Below, piece after piece: positions 33,846 to 47,003 of a DNA stretch of 64,000 nucleotides. A program made the translations under genes and the position numbers. The DNA is from Mansonella perstans (Eukaryota; Nematoda; Chromadorea; Rhabditida; Onchocercidae). Under the pieces are notes generated by a model. The model was not told the origin of the DNA. It was given only the letters and a program-made list of their open reading frames with translations, and did no database searches. Position 1 is the first letter of the stretch, and each line of letters starts with the position of its first letter. The stretch spans positions 1-64,000 of the forward strand of contig JBAMDO010000172.1 in the NCBI GenBank assembly GCA_037074765.1, in the 5' to 3' direction.

Positions 33846-33904
33846 GATATATATATATATAAACATATATTCCCTTTTCTCAGATGACCTTTTCGAATTG
33901 AACG

Positions 33905-33938
<34 letters not shown>

Positions 33939-34110
33939 TCCCTTTTCCCAGATGACCTTTTTGAATTGAATAACCATTGCTAAGAAAATGAAATACAATT
34001 CCTGAACTATTTCATCCTTCTATACATATCTATCATAAACAAAATCACTACCCTCATATAGCTTAATATATGTATGTTTCAAACGAAATCACCACCCTCA
34101 TACAGCTTAA
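33846..34110. repeat. (AT)n with two imperfect local duplications
   Basis: TATTCCCTTTTCTCAGATGA and its continuation recur about 70 bp apart (from 33867 and from 33936), with (AT)n tracts before each copy. Just downstream AAATCACTACCCTCATATAG recurs as AAATCACCACCCTCATACAG 45 bp later (34041 and 34086). Confidence 0.8.
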
Positions 34111-34132
34111 CAATCTTTTACCTTCTACTAAG

Positions 34133-34303
34133 ATGGAAGACACCTCGCACACCTGTACCAACTTTCCTGTGCCAATTTCGATTGAATTTCGATTATGTCG
34201 TCCAGCTCTGCAAATATTACACCTGTTCAGGGATGAGATAATACGAATAAATGAGGCAATAACGCAACTACAAACCAATCATACGAAGATTCTATCCATG
34301 TAG
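34133..34303 (+). CDS. Small unassigned open frame, 56 aa
   Basis: ATG follows TTCTACTAAG, an acceptor-like context. The frame encodes an Ile/Leu-rich amphipathic segment around RPALQILHLFRDEIIRINEA and ends ILSM. Composition is more protein-like than neighbouring AT-rich frames, and the block is less AT-rich than its surroundings. I recognise no family, and on the minus strand it could equally be untranslated upstream sequence of the PMCA gene. Confidence 0.2.
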   Translation: MEDTSHTCTNFPVPISIEFRLCRPALQILHLFRDEIIRINEAITQLQTNHTKILSM

Positions 34304-34893
34304 TAATTCCCGGTGAATTATATCACTATATGAATTGATATTATTTAATAAGATCAGCGTTTCATTACAATTAACCTTTGATAAATGAAAAATATTGCGC
34401 TATCCTAAATGGAAACGAAAATTTTTCTTAATCTATCTTTCTTACTGGAAATCTTAAACTGTAACATTCCAATTTTTTTTTTTGAGAAAAAAATTCCAAC
34501 GTACCTACTTATGTAAATATTAATATAAAAGGTAAGTACTTGCCTAAAAGCAATGCTTAAATTTTCCAACTATTCTGGTTATTACCAATGATACGATCAT
34601 TCTTATCATGATGATTATCATTCACGAAATAAAAGATCAATGTGTGTTTTGTCCGTTATTGCCTTAATTATCAAAAGAATTTACAAAATAAGCGCTATGT
34701 AACATTTTCTCGTTCTTTCAATAATATCGTCCAAAAAAAAAAAAAAAAAAAGTTGTTGATAAAATGAATTCATAAATTCAAAAATTTCAACTGCAAATTT
34801 TACAGTCAATTAGTCAGAATGAATAATAAAAAATACTTCTAGAGGATGTAAATAAATATATGCGAAAGGAAAAATAGAAAAATATGAAATATT

Positions 34894-34925
<32 letters not shown>

Positions 34926-35929
34926 TAAACGAATTATTTGTAAAAAATAATTTCAAAAAAAAAAAAAACTCTGAGAAATACCAATCAATAGCATTCATTT
35001 ATTGAGTAAAATTTTGTGCCAATATTTATATTTTCCAGACAAAATGATATTAGCAGAATTAAGCCAGAAAATTGATAGCAAATCTATACCAGTCATCATT
35101 TCCCACCAATACTCTTCTTCTTCCTCTTTCCTCCCTTTTCTTACTTTGGCAATCATTTACGCCCAACGCAACACTTCATCGATAAATCCATTTGCTTTGT
35201 TGCATACAACCGCGTAAACCGTTCCAAATATACCAACTACGCTTTTAAAAAGCGCCAATTTAAAAAACTTTTTTTTTTTGATATATTAATTAATAATTAT
35301 ATTATTTTACTTTAGAAGAAATCAAAAATTTATTATACAAAAAAATGCATATATATTGCAAAAAAAAAAAAAAATTTACAGCTCTAAAAATTTCCTTTTT
35401 TCTTCTTCCTCTTGCTTTTTTTTTTTCCTTGTTTTTATTTTTCTTTTTATCACAAAAAATGATTAAATCTTTCGAAATTTAAAAAATATTTTTCCAAATT
35501 TTAAAAATGAACAAAATAAATACTTTTCGTCTACATTTCCTCCTTTTCTCTCCCTCTGTCTCTCCCTCTCTCTCTCCCTGTCTCTTTTTCACTAAATATA
35601 TATTTAATCTAATTCTATTATATATTTAGGTTATTTTTTTTTTTTTTTTTTTTTTTTTTATAGTATAAATATATTTCAAATGCTAGAAAGGAAAAAAAAA
35701 AAGGAAAAAAAAAAAGGGAAAAATAACAAAATAAACAATAACTAAATATATATAATAGAAGTGGGTTTTTTTCGAATAAAGATCAGCAGGTTAGATAAGA
35801 TGGAATATTTGATAGATTTGAAATGGAATGAAATGAAATGAAATGTGAAAGATGAGTGAAAGAGAGGCAAGCATTGTGCAATGTAATAATGTTGGAAGTT
35901 ATGAAAACATATGCTGTACAAGATGAAAA

Positions 35930-35964
<35 letters not shown>

Positions 35965-36287
35965 GAAAAAAAAAAAAAGATGAAAGTTAGATAAGAAAAA
36001 AAAAAAAAAAAAAGAGTAAAGATGATGAAGAGGGAGGTAGAGAAGAGAAAAAAAAATTGAAGGAAAGTTTTTTTTTAGTGGTAAAAAGTTGAAAAAATTT
36101 TTGAAATGAAAAGAAAAGAAACTTACAATGGTTTGATGAAAGATTGATAGTTCTTTGGAGGATGTTTGGAATAAAAAGGCTGCAAAAGTTAGGTTATTGA
36201 AGAAGGATAAAGAAAAAAAGGTAGATTGCACGAGTAAACTTTCGTTAATCTCTCAATGCTGCATTTTAACTAAAACATGCAATTACA

Positions 36288-36807
36288 CACATTCACACAC
36301 ACACACACACACATACATACACACATACACACACACGCATACATACACATACACATACACACGCATATATACACGCACGCATACATACACACACACACAC
36401 ACACACAAACATATGTATACACACATATACATAAGCACATATTTTCATACGTGTAATTCTTTACGGCAAATTTGAAAAAAAAAAAAGAAAAAATTTAAAT
36501 TAATAGTGTAAAACAGTGTACAACTTCTGTTATAGAGATTTAACACCACTGCAATGCAACGCACGAGGCGTGAGTATAGCTTTAGTGGAAAAAGCTTTTC
36601 TATTACAAATCTATCAATTTCATTGCAATCACAGTAAGAACACATATACACACACACATACACACACACACACACAAACATACACACACACACACACACA
36701 CACACATACATACATATTCATTGCAATCATAGCAAGAACACACACACAGACACACACACACACAAACACAAACATACACACATACACAAACATACACATA
36801 TACGCAA

Positions 36808-36853
<46 letters not shown>

Positions 36854-36868
36854 ACATACGTACATACA
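36288..36868. repeat. Clustered (CA)n/(CATA)n microsatellites
   Basis: Three CA-rich tracts at about 36288-36435, 36643-36710 and 36737-36868. The interval TTCATTGCAATCA followed by AAGAACACA occurs at about 36617 and 36717, showing a 100 bp duplication of unique-plus-repeat sequence. Long Cys/Val and Thr/His frames here are artefacts. Confidence 0.9.
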
Positions 36869-37202
36869 TAGATAATCGACTCCCGTGGGGACCATTAAAT
36901 AACTTCACTAGAGCTGTTAGCTTGTATCAGATGCTACTTATGACTGTCTGTCCAGGTATGTATGTATATATGTATGATTGGATGATACTGAGAGTTAGCA
37001 CTACACAAGCATATGTTCTCCTGCTATATGAGTGAAATTCACTGATAATAGGTTAAAAAAAAAAAAAAAAAAAACAAAAACAAAAAAAAAAAGAAGATAA
37101 AAATCTAGATCTAGATGAAATATGAGAAGATTAGATTATTATTTCTCTCAGTGAATTTTTTTTTTTTTTTTTTACATCATTTATATTTATCATTAATATG
37201 AT

Positions 37203-37237
37203 ATGATATGATATGATATAATATCATATCATATCAT
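37203..37237. repeat. Perfect 17-bp inverted repeat (GATAT)n / (ATATC)n
   Basis: ATGATATGATATGATAT, one A, then its exact reverse complement, giving a 35 nt near-perfect palindrome in a poly(T) and AT-rich setting. Confidence 0.9.
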
Positions 37238-40200
37238 GTATTCATAATTTACGATAACTTATATTTTTTTTTTTTTTTTAATGCTATTATTAAATTAAAA
37301 AAAAATATATATATTTAGTTTAATTTTAGTTTTATTTATTTTATCATAAAACAAATGAACTTTTTGAATTTATTCATTTTATTTTTATCAAAGTGTTCAG
37401 CTGTTATTCAACATAAAAATCTCATTCTTACTATCTAAATTCATTTATTGTAATGATAATTCCCAATCGTATAAGTAACAGTGTAATAAATGATAGATGA
37501 AATGAAATAGACATTCATGAGTAAAATGATCAAAATTTCAAATAGTAGAATAAATTTCAACTTTATCAAAATTAACTTTTTATGATCTTTTTTTTTTTTT
37601 TTTTTTTTTTTTTTGCTTCGTGTATATATAAAAATTATTGCTTTTTATTTTCTTTGATTATTCAAATTTGATAATTTTTCTCTTTTATTTATACAATTCT
37701 AATTAAAATAATATTATATCGGAAATAACGAAGAATTAAAGTTAAAAATAGTACATATTTTAATGAAAAAATTTGCCGGTTTTTGTTGCTATTAATATTT
37801 ATTATTTATTAATGACAATGATTTATTTACCTTATAAATCAAATATTTTATTAGTACAATTCATTTGTTATTGATAAAATGGAACATAATTTTTTTTAAG
37901 CTATTCATTTTAATTTATCCATTCATAAATTTCAAATAAAGCACAGTGATTAATTCAATTATGTTTTAGAAGAGAGAATAAAAAGGAAAGATAACTTCTT
38001 AAAAGTACTTTTTCACTTCCAACTTTTCTTTTCAAATTGATTATATTTGAAGTTTTTGATAAATAATGACTTTTTTCTTATCCCTTCTCTTTTTTTGCTG
38101 TTTCCTGTTTTTTTTTATAAAACACGATGACAACTATTTGATTGGTAAGGAAAAAATAACAGTTGGTGATAATTGATGATGAGAAAATTAAAAAGCAATC
38201 AGAGGAAGGAAAACATTTGTTTTAAAAAAAAAAGTGTAATTTAAACACTTTTTATCGAATAACAATTAATATACGAAATCCACAAGTCGTTTTTTTAAGT
38301 GTAATTGTTAAACGTTTGCATTAACAGAATAGAAAAATGAAATAAACAGAAATTTGAAATTCATTTTAACTAATACTTTTGATGCATGACATATTTGTTC
38401 GTAAGCATGTATTTTAATTGAAGGGTAAAAATTAATTCCAAAAAAACTCATTATAATGGATACTTTTTTCTCAAGCCTTTTTTATTTCTCTCCTATCTGT
38501 TACACTAATTAATTTGATATCAAAAAAATTTTGATAATTCTTCAGAAAAAAATTGTAAATGTTAGGTTTTAAGCTTCGTATGAGGAAATGGTTAGTGATT
38601 TATGCAACTTTCGAAAAAATGATCAGATAAAATGGAACCATTTTTTTGACACAAAAATACTAGTGAATATTGGGTAGGACTAAAAATGAATCTGACTTTC
38701 CGAAATGCCGCTGAATTAAACGATCTGGCTATAACAAAATGAATCTATAAACATAAAATCGTATTTAGCTTATATATTTATTCAAACCAAATGTACTGCT
38801 AATAGAATATTAAAAAAGCAAACTTCTATTCTATAGCATTCTTGCTATAAACAATTTTACAGATTGTTTTTCTAAAGTTTTACATGATAAAAAATGATGA
38901 TGAATTATTTTGAAACTAAAATTCAAAATGGAAAAAAATTTGGCAATGTAACGAAAGTTAATATAATGATTCAATGGTACACAAAATTTGTCATAACGCA
39001 AAATTTGCGCAGTTTGAATGAATAGTTAAAAATAATCAAGAATGTTAGTATTAAAATGAAAGAGGAAACATTTAGTCATAATGACTGTAATATTTTTCAA
39101 AAATAATTTTTCGTTTGTATTGAAAAAAAATGCTAACTTGAAATAACTATTTCATGCTTATACATATATAGTCATTCAAAAATACGACAAAAATAAATGA
39201 TCGTTATTCGTTTCTTTCAGTAATTTTATTTGATTATGTTACTAAATTTTACATATTATTTATAAATGAAAAATTTTACAAAAATGATGAAATAATTCAA
39301 GTTTAATAAAGCTAATTCAAAAAAGTTCAGATTTAAAACTTTTCATCGTTAAAATGAATAATATAATCATATTATTAGATAATTATGAAAAGATTGATAC
39401 TATGAAATGTTAAGCGCAAAAGCGAAAAAAAAAAAAAAAAAAAAATTATTTACCTGCTTTTTATTCCTGTTTACTTAAATAAAAATTGTTAATAATTAAA
39501 AACAATTGTTTTCTCCAAATAAAATTAAATTCACAAATACAGTTTGAATATTATTTGAAAATAATATAACTAATTTAAATATTGATATGAACAAAAGAGA
39601 AATGTGAAAGGTCAGAGTGATATCGTTAAAATAAACTATTCATGATAGAAATATAAAATAAAAAAGAGAGAGAGAGAGAGAGCGAAAGAGGGAAGAAGTG
39701 AAAAGCAGAGGGAAAAAAAAAAGGAAACTTTCGTACAATCGTAAAATTACAATGTCTAAAACATTTAACAATTGTATGTTATTTTTCATTAAAAGTTTAA
39801 AACCAGGGGACCATCAATGACTGAAACATATTTTATAGTTTAAAAAAAAAAAAAAAAAAAAAAAATCAAAAATTTCATATTTTTTTTTTTTTTTTTTTTT
39901 TAACTTCATTTTTTTTCAACAAATCTTTTTATCCTTTTTTTTACTTTCTATACCAAATCATACTATTTTCATTTTTCCATCATTCATTCTCATTTTTATT
40001 TTCACTCTCTTTCTTCATTTCTCTTGCTATAGTACTATTTTTATTGTTATTAAAAAAAAAACATTTGTAACTATTTTATCTAAAAAAAAAAAAATATTTG
40101 TAAGTAAAATAAAAAAAAATTATTTAAGTGCTTTCCTTTTTATATTTTCCCATGAGGATTTGATTTGCAACCATTACGATATAAAATAAGGAAAGAGAGA

Positions 40201-40337
40201 GAGAGAGAAAGAGGGAGAGCGGAAAAGAAAAAAACGGCATAGTAAAAGTTTGTAATTGCTCCATTTAGTTATTATAATTGGAAAAAAAAAAAATTGTTTT
40301 TTTTTTTCCAATTTTAGAAGCATCAAATATATTAAAC

Positions 40338-40339
<2 letters not shown>

Positions 40340-40372
<33 letters not shown>

Positions 40373-40437
40373 TATACATATACAACACAAATATGTGCAC
40401 ATATGTACACACACACACATATACATACATACCTGTA
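40340..40437. repeat. (TG)n followed by (CA)n microsatellites
   Basis: TG tract at about 40340-40370 and a CA/CATA tract at about 40395-40432 with ATATACA between. They could base-pair as an imperfect hairpin. Confidence 0.85.
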
Positions 40438-40677
40438 AAGGTATAATTTATATTTCTTTGAAAAAAGATGTGAATAATTAAAAATGAATAACATAAAAAG
40501 TAAAATAGACATAAAATTAAATAAAGGCAGCACAGGTAAATAAGAACTTTTGCAAGTGAAAAATTGTTGAGAATCAATAATTGGAAAGGAAATAAAAAAG
40601 GCAAGGTATGAAGGAAGAAAAGAGAGAGAGAGAGAGAGAGAAAGATGAATATGATTGAAATTGAAAACTTAAAATTG

Positions 40678-40709
<32 letters not shown>

Positions 40710-41021
40710 GATTAATGAGATGAATAGATAACGTCGAAGTGGAAAGAATAGTTTAAAATAATTCGTACAAAACTTTTCGTATTTGTTTTGCTCATTTTTT
40801 GTAATTATTTAATTTAAATTATTAAATTCATTTATTTAATAAATAACAAAAAATTGTGCTAAAATTTTTGATGATATAAGGATTTTTTTTTTTGTTCTGT
40901 ACATATTTCAGTAATGGGAATTAATTTGTTTATTAGTAAGTTCTGGGATTTAATTTATAGTAAAATTAGTATAATTGATAATTAGGAAAATTTAATTATC
41001 AGAAGGATAACTTCTTCCTCA

Positions 41022-41055
41022 TCAATCATACAACTTTATCCAGTTGTATGATTGA
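41022..41055. repeat. 14-bp perfect stem hairpin with 6-nt loop
   Basis: TCAATCATACAACT, loop TTATCC, then AGTTGTATGATTGA. No adjoining gene explains it. The stem is too short for a typical microRNA precursor. Confidence 0.9.
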
Positions 41056-42647
41056 AATAGTAAAGGCAATTTTCACCTTTTCCCTCTCCTCATTTACCAT
41101 TCACATTTTCCTCCTTATATTCATCATCAGTTTACTCTAAATAATCACAACTAAGAAATGAAATATTTATAAGAAATTAGAAGACAGAAAAAAAACTTAC
41201 GTGAAATATTTCCGAAATTAAATCTAATTTGTCGGAAATTTAAATTCCCAAAAGAACTCAGTCATTTTTTTTTTTTTTTTTTAATATTTTTTTTTTTTTG
41301 CCGATGAAAAGACCAATAATTATAGGATCGTAATTGCTTTCTTACATTATTATTATCCTTTTTTTTTTGAGAGAATGAGAGAAAGAGAGAGAGAGCGAGG
41401 GAGAAAAAGAAAAAGTTGAACAAAAAGGAACAAATAAATGGCAAAGTTTAAAAAATTTTGCTGAATTGGAATTGAGGTAAATATAAATAAATGCATATAT
41501 GTCAATTTATTTGTAATACATCCACGGCTAGCTTTATTTCTGATAATAGCTATGGATTGAAATGAAAACGAAATTGATTTTATTCTCACATTAATGCTTC
41601 GTATTTTTTTTTATTCATTACATTCTAAGAATTGCTTTATATTTGAATAAAAATGAGAGAAATTTTGAATATTTCAATTATTTTTTAATTTCAAGTTTTC
41701 TATTTTGGTAAATAAAGATGAAAAAAAAAAATTAGTGATAATTTGAGAAAGACAATGCCTAGGAAAATCAAATAAGATGAAAAACAAATGCGACAAAATG
41801 ATAAAAATTTGATAGTATTAATTTTTTGATATTAAAATTAATTTTGCTTTTTCCTTTATCAATAAAAAAGAAGAAACAATGATAAATAGATTTGATAGCA
41901 AAAAAAAAAATTATTATCATTAATAACAGTATAGTGTGTTATTGATAAAATTGATAAAGAATAAAATTACATATATTTTTAATATTTATTCCTAAATTAT
42001 AGCTTGGAAATTTTCAGGAAAAATTTCATTGGTATAGCACACTATAGTAAATATGGCATTTAAATGTTACAATCGAAAATTAGCAGTAATGAAAAAATTT
42101 AGCAAAAAAAAAAAAAAGGCAAGGCAAAGGTATATGAAAAAAAAAAAAAAAAAATTAATCTATTAGAAATAAGACTATTAATCAATTTGCTTAACAGCAG
42201 TAATTAATCAAAAATTAACAAATGCTCAAAAAATTTTTCATCTAATTTTAAAATTAATTTTGCAAGATTTTCTCTAAGTGATAACATCAAAAATGAATAA
42301 TTTCCAAAAATTTAATTATAATAAAATTTTTCAAACAATTAAATTGATAATGAAAGTTGATAAAATAAAGAAAATATAAAAAAAAAAAAAAAAAAGAAAA
42401 AAGAAAGGGAAAGAGAAGAAAAATTGAAAAAAAAAAAAAAAAAAAAAGAAAAGAAGTGAAGAAAGAGAGAGAAAAAAAAAATATATATATATATGAAAGA
42501 GTAAGCAGCTGTGTGCGCTCCTTTTTAAATCAGCGGCAGATATTATTTTGCCGGAAAATCCATCCACTCTTGATGAGATGTAAATTTAATCCCTTTCAAC
42601 TCAAATAACGTTGATATTTTGTTGCATGGCCATTGGATTCTATTACT

Positions 42648-42669
42648 GACACACATACACACACATACA

Positions 42670-42716
<47 letters not shown>

Positions 42717-42840
42717 ACACACATACACACATAACACACACACATACACACACATACATACACATACATCACACATATATATATATATACACACTTACAT
42801 ACACATACATACATACCTGCTTAAACATGCATGTACATAC
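42648..42840. repeat. (CA)n/(CATA)n microsatellite
   Basis: CA-rich tract with CATACA interruptions, passing into (AT)n at about 42776-42788 and CATA repeats to about 42842. Confidence 0.9.
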
Positions 42841-43545
42841 ATACGTACGCAATCCTTCAGCTGATTTAACATATTTAACAAGCAGAATAAACTTTGCAAA
42901 CATCTAATTTTATTCACTGACTTGCAGCCTTTCTTCTATTAAATCTTTATTTATTTCTCATCATGAAGCAAAGTAAAAGAATAGAGCCTAGTGAAAATGC
43001 TAGGCTTCTCTTACATATTTCATTCCAATCAATTTACTATTTTTTTTTTTTCTTCAAAGATTGTTTCAAGAAAATTTATTGAGAGAAAATAATGAAATTA
43101 GAGAAAATCAATTTAATCATATATGAATGTTATGATTATCTCTGTCAATGTTTATATTTAACTTGATCATTTGTTAACTTTCACTTTAATTAATATATTT
43201 GAATTATAGTAATTGAAAATGATTATAGAATAATATTAGCTCATAAAAATTTATAATTATTATATTGTAATTGATAATTATTTCTGATATAAATGAATAA
43301 TGAATTATTTTAATGATTAAGAATATGCCATTAATTGAATAGAAATAAAATAAAGGTGAATTCAGGAGAAAATACAATGAAATAAGATAATTATGATAAT
43401 ATTTTTGGTATTGTTTTTTAAGAAAAATTTACATTATGGTTTACATGAGGAAATATCAGGATCATTTATAATCAATTGATATTCTCTCTTACGTTAGCAT
43501 CAATCCGGTATTGCTAATTACTATTTTAATTGACAATTTTTAAAT

Positions 43546-43705
43546 AGTAATAATAAAAAAAAGTAAGGATAATAATTACAACAATAATAATAGTAATAAA
43601 AATAATAATACGAATAACAATAATAATAATGATAATAATATAGTAATAATACAATAACAATAATAACAATATTATTAATTGTAATAATAACAATAATAGT
43701 AGTGA
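43546..43705. repeat. AAT/AAC trinucleotide-rich tract
   Basis: Impure (AAT)n with CAA, GAT and TAG variants, giving a spurious Leu/Ile/Tyr-rich minus frame. Confidence 0.85.
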
Positions 43706-45424
43706 AAAAGAAAAAAATTTTGTTTCAAATTTCAACTAGCGCAATAATCGAATGGATACTTTTTGCGAAGTCAATGAATAAAAACAAATAAAAAGTGTTT
43801 AAAATGGGATTATGTCTCAAGCATTTCATAAATGATGCATTAGTATAGTTTAAAAAAGACTTTTGAAATATTACCTAAATAGTGAATAGACTAATTGAAA
43901 TCTTTTAATGGTAGAGATATTTTAAAACTTGGTCATATAAAATAAGTAACAAAAATAATAACCATCGATCAAAAAAAAAAAAAAAAAAAAAAAACTATTC
44001 TAGATGATTGACATGAACAGTTCGAAATTTTACTTTAATATTTGATAAGTGTGATGGTTTTTTATAACAACTATTGATGAATAACAATTTGATATGCGAG
44101 AAGAGTTTTGTTCCGAAGTGTAACTGCAACTTAATGTTATCAAGAATGATCAATGATTTTTATGTGTACAAATAAAGGTTGCATGGATCAATAAATATAA
44201 ATTACACTTGAAATTTTTGTGGATAAAAATAAAACATCCAACTAAATGTGATATTTCTGAAATTAAATCTTGAGATGCTAAAATTTATCATAATAAATTG
44301 AAGTAATGAAAATATGTCATAAAAGCTTGAAATTCCAAATCTCTAAAAATATTTCAAAAATACAGCAGTAAATTAAAATCCCTATAAAACGCTGTTGAAG
44401 TATATCTTAATGAATTCGAAATTTTGAAGTGTTTAATACATAACACAGAAGATTTGAAAATTCGTTATTTAATATTCGAATTGGATGAAAACATAACAAA
44501 ATTTGAAAGACCTAAAATTTTCAAGTAGTAGCTCTCAAGCAATGGTCAGCCAAAACTAAAGCATGTCAAAGCTATATTTTGATTTATTTGTCAGCAATAG
44601 AAATTTACTCGGGTTGTAATATCATATTATAAGTACTGAAATCGCTTTGTTTTTTTTTTTTTTTTTGAACATTTGATCTCCGTTACAAACAAAATAGCAA
44701 AGTGTCCCTAGTCAAGAAATGGTTTGGGATCATTGTCTTCAGGGATCAAATGAGTGTTAGTGAATAAATATTTTAATAAATATCATGGTTAGAACTGTTT
44801 TAATAAAAAGGCAAAATGTTTTCGTGTAAAGCCATTCAGTAAAACAAATGATACGTTCGATTTTGTGTTATTTTTTATTATCTAAAGCTTTAAACTTACA
44901 ACGATTATTGCATGGATCCGTTCTTTTTACGACAAAAAACAAAATGATCTCTGTAATGATTGTTGTTTTTCTGCAAAATACTGCAAATAAAAAAGGAAGA
45001 GAAACGGTATATAACTATGAACTGATGAAGTTATTACGATATCTTCAAGTGATTAAAATTACTATAAATTGTAAATCTAATGGCACGGAACTGTGATGGA
45101 TCATCTAGTTATTGATGATGAAACATAGGGATAAAATTAATTGGCTTATCATCACTAGAATTGTCAAATAATAATAATGATGATCTGTCAAATAATCATA
45201 ATGATTACTTATCCGGGAAAGAAGCATTACGGAAAAGTACAATACATCAACATGGAAACAGCTGAATACAACTATGAGTATGGTAATATGGCTTTGTTTG
45301 CAAATATTTCGGAATGTGATTAATTGGAAGTATTAGTAATCATTAGTATTAGTAATTCGAAGTCATGAAAATGCTGTACTAGGAAAAAATAAAACCCAAG
45401 GACACAAATTTACTGATTCAGCAA

Positions 45425-45536
45425 GAGTTGTTAGATAGTTGTTGGAGTAATAATAGTAGTGGTAGCATTAGCTGTTGTAGTTGCAGTTGTAGTCGTAGTT
45501 GTAGTCGTAGTTGTAGTTGTAGTTGTAGTTGCAATG

Positions 45537-45582
<46 letters not shown>

Positions 45583-45605
45583 CACTTATTGTTGTTGTTG
45601 TTATT
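45425..45605. repeat. (GTT/GTA/GTC)n trinucleotide array
   Basis: Begins as TAGTTG/TAGTCG hexamers and becomes pure (TAG)n at about 45537-45582, then (TTG)n. Ser, Val, Thr and Tyr frames here arise from the repeat. Confidence 0.9.
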
Positions 45606-46432
45606 GCAGTAGCATTCAGTAACATTCGAATAGTTATGCAAATAACCAGCAGCTTTAAGCACACATTTAAGATTGATGTTTAAATGAATCATTGGCAATT
45701 AAAAGCATTTGTTTAGCATCGATGATTTTCAGTTTGTTTAATCTGTCATCAAAAAAACAGCTCTAAAGCACTAGCCAACTTGTCTTCATTTAACCACTAC
45801 CAGTTTCTGGAATCGATTTTCAGCATTTTCCGACCTTCCAATGCAAACATACTATTGTTTTCTTCTTTGCTGATATTACTAACTCATCGATGCGCAAATT
45901 TTCTTCTACTTCTCTTTTCCTTTAAATATGGCTAACATCCAACAGTTGCTTCTTCATACTATATTAATACAATACATTTTACTGATACATATCCATTAAT
46001 GGCATTATTTTATTTATTATTTAATCATTTAATTAGTTAATTTATTCATTTATTCATCCATTCATAAATAAATCGTTAAATGAAATACTTAATTTATAAA
46101 TTTTGTTGTGAATTGAAAATCAAAATTTAAATTAACTAATTGAATGTGTAAAACAGTCATTAAAGTATACAAAAAAAATTTTCAAATTTTGACAGCTGAA
46201 AAAAATATGTAACATATTTTAATGCATAAAAGTAAAAAAAAAAAAAAAAAAAAAAGAAACAAAAAATTGAAAATTTTTGAAAGAAAAAAATTCAAAGTTA
46301 AGTTTAAATTTGAAAGCAAACTAAAAGTAGATATAGACGTAACAAAGTAATGAACATAAAACAAGAATGAAATTTTGAAGGAGGAGCAGAGGAAAAAGGG
46401 ACGAACATATCAAGCTGAATAAGTTCCCTCAC

Positions 46433-46500
46433 CTGGTTGAATCCATTTAGCGAATGCGGAAAACAATCCTCAGAAGTTGTTGGTGGACTTGGAAATTCTT
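46433..46500 (-). other. Candidate distal 5' exon (donor AACCAG|GTGAGG)
   Basis: This block is less AT-rich than its surroundings and reads SPPTTSEDCFPHSLNGFNQ up to a strong GTGAGG donor at 46432. A pyrimidine-rich tract lies upstream on the plus strand. Frame is open only back to a TAA and contains no ATG. If joined to 33420 it would be in phase with GGVT-Met of PMCA. No transcript evidence is available from the sequence. Confidence 0.2.
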
Positions 46501-46980
46501 AATCTCAATTCATCTCTTACCTCTCTATCTCTCTCTCTCTTTTTGTTTTTCACCTCATAAATTTTTCATTTATTATTTTTTATAGAAATATTTTAGTGAT
46601 ATTTTCGATTTCTTACCAACTTTCTTATTGTTTCTTACCAACTTTCTTCTTTCTATTTTTCTCTTCCTCTTCTTTTACCTTTTGAGTTCTTCATGTTAAC
46701 TTTCTTTTCTACTAATATCTCAAATATTGGTATCATTCCATTGAAGAAACATAAAATGTTCATTCGTTTTGCGCTTCTTTGCTGTTACCTTAAGCTAAAT
46801 GCTACCTACTGTTGTTCTGTTTATTTCTCGCAAATATAGAAATGTGAAAAAAAAAAAAAAAAAAAAAAATTAAAAAAAGATGAAATACATTTCGATTAAC
46901 TTTTTACTAATATTTTACTAATAAACTTATTAATACACTTTCGATTGTATCATAACTGAGGATTATTATTCAAATAACGG

Positions 46981-47003
46981 TTTGAGTAATAATATTACTC
47001 AAA
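46981..47003. repeat. 11-bp perfect inverted repeat with 1-nt centre
   Basis: TTTGAGTAATA, A, TATTACTCAAA, flanked by direct copies of CAAATAAC. Confidence 0.85.

Noticed and set aside
36445..36908. Long Cys/Val and Thr/His open frames on both strands
   Set aside because: Entirely explained by (CA)n/(TG)n microsatellites. Also true near 15736-16038, 40174-40604 and 42543-42864.
45428..45698. Ser, Val, Thr and Tyr homopolymer proteins
   Set aside because: Different frames of one trinucleotide repeat. No splice or start context.
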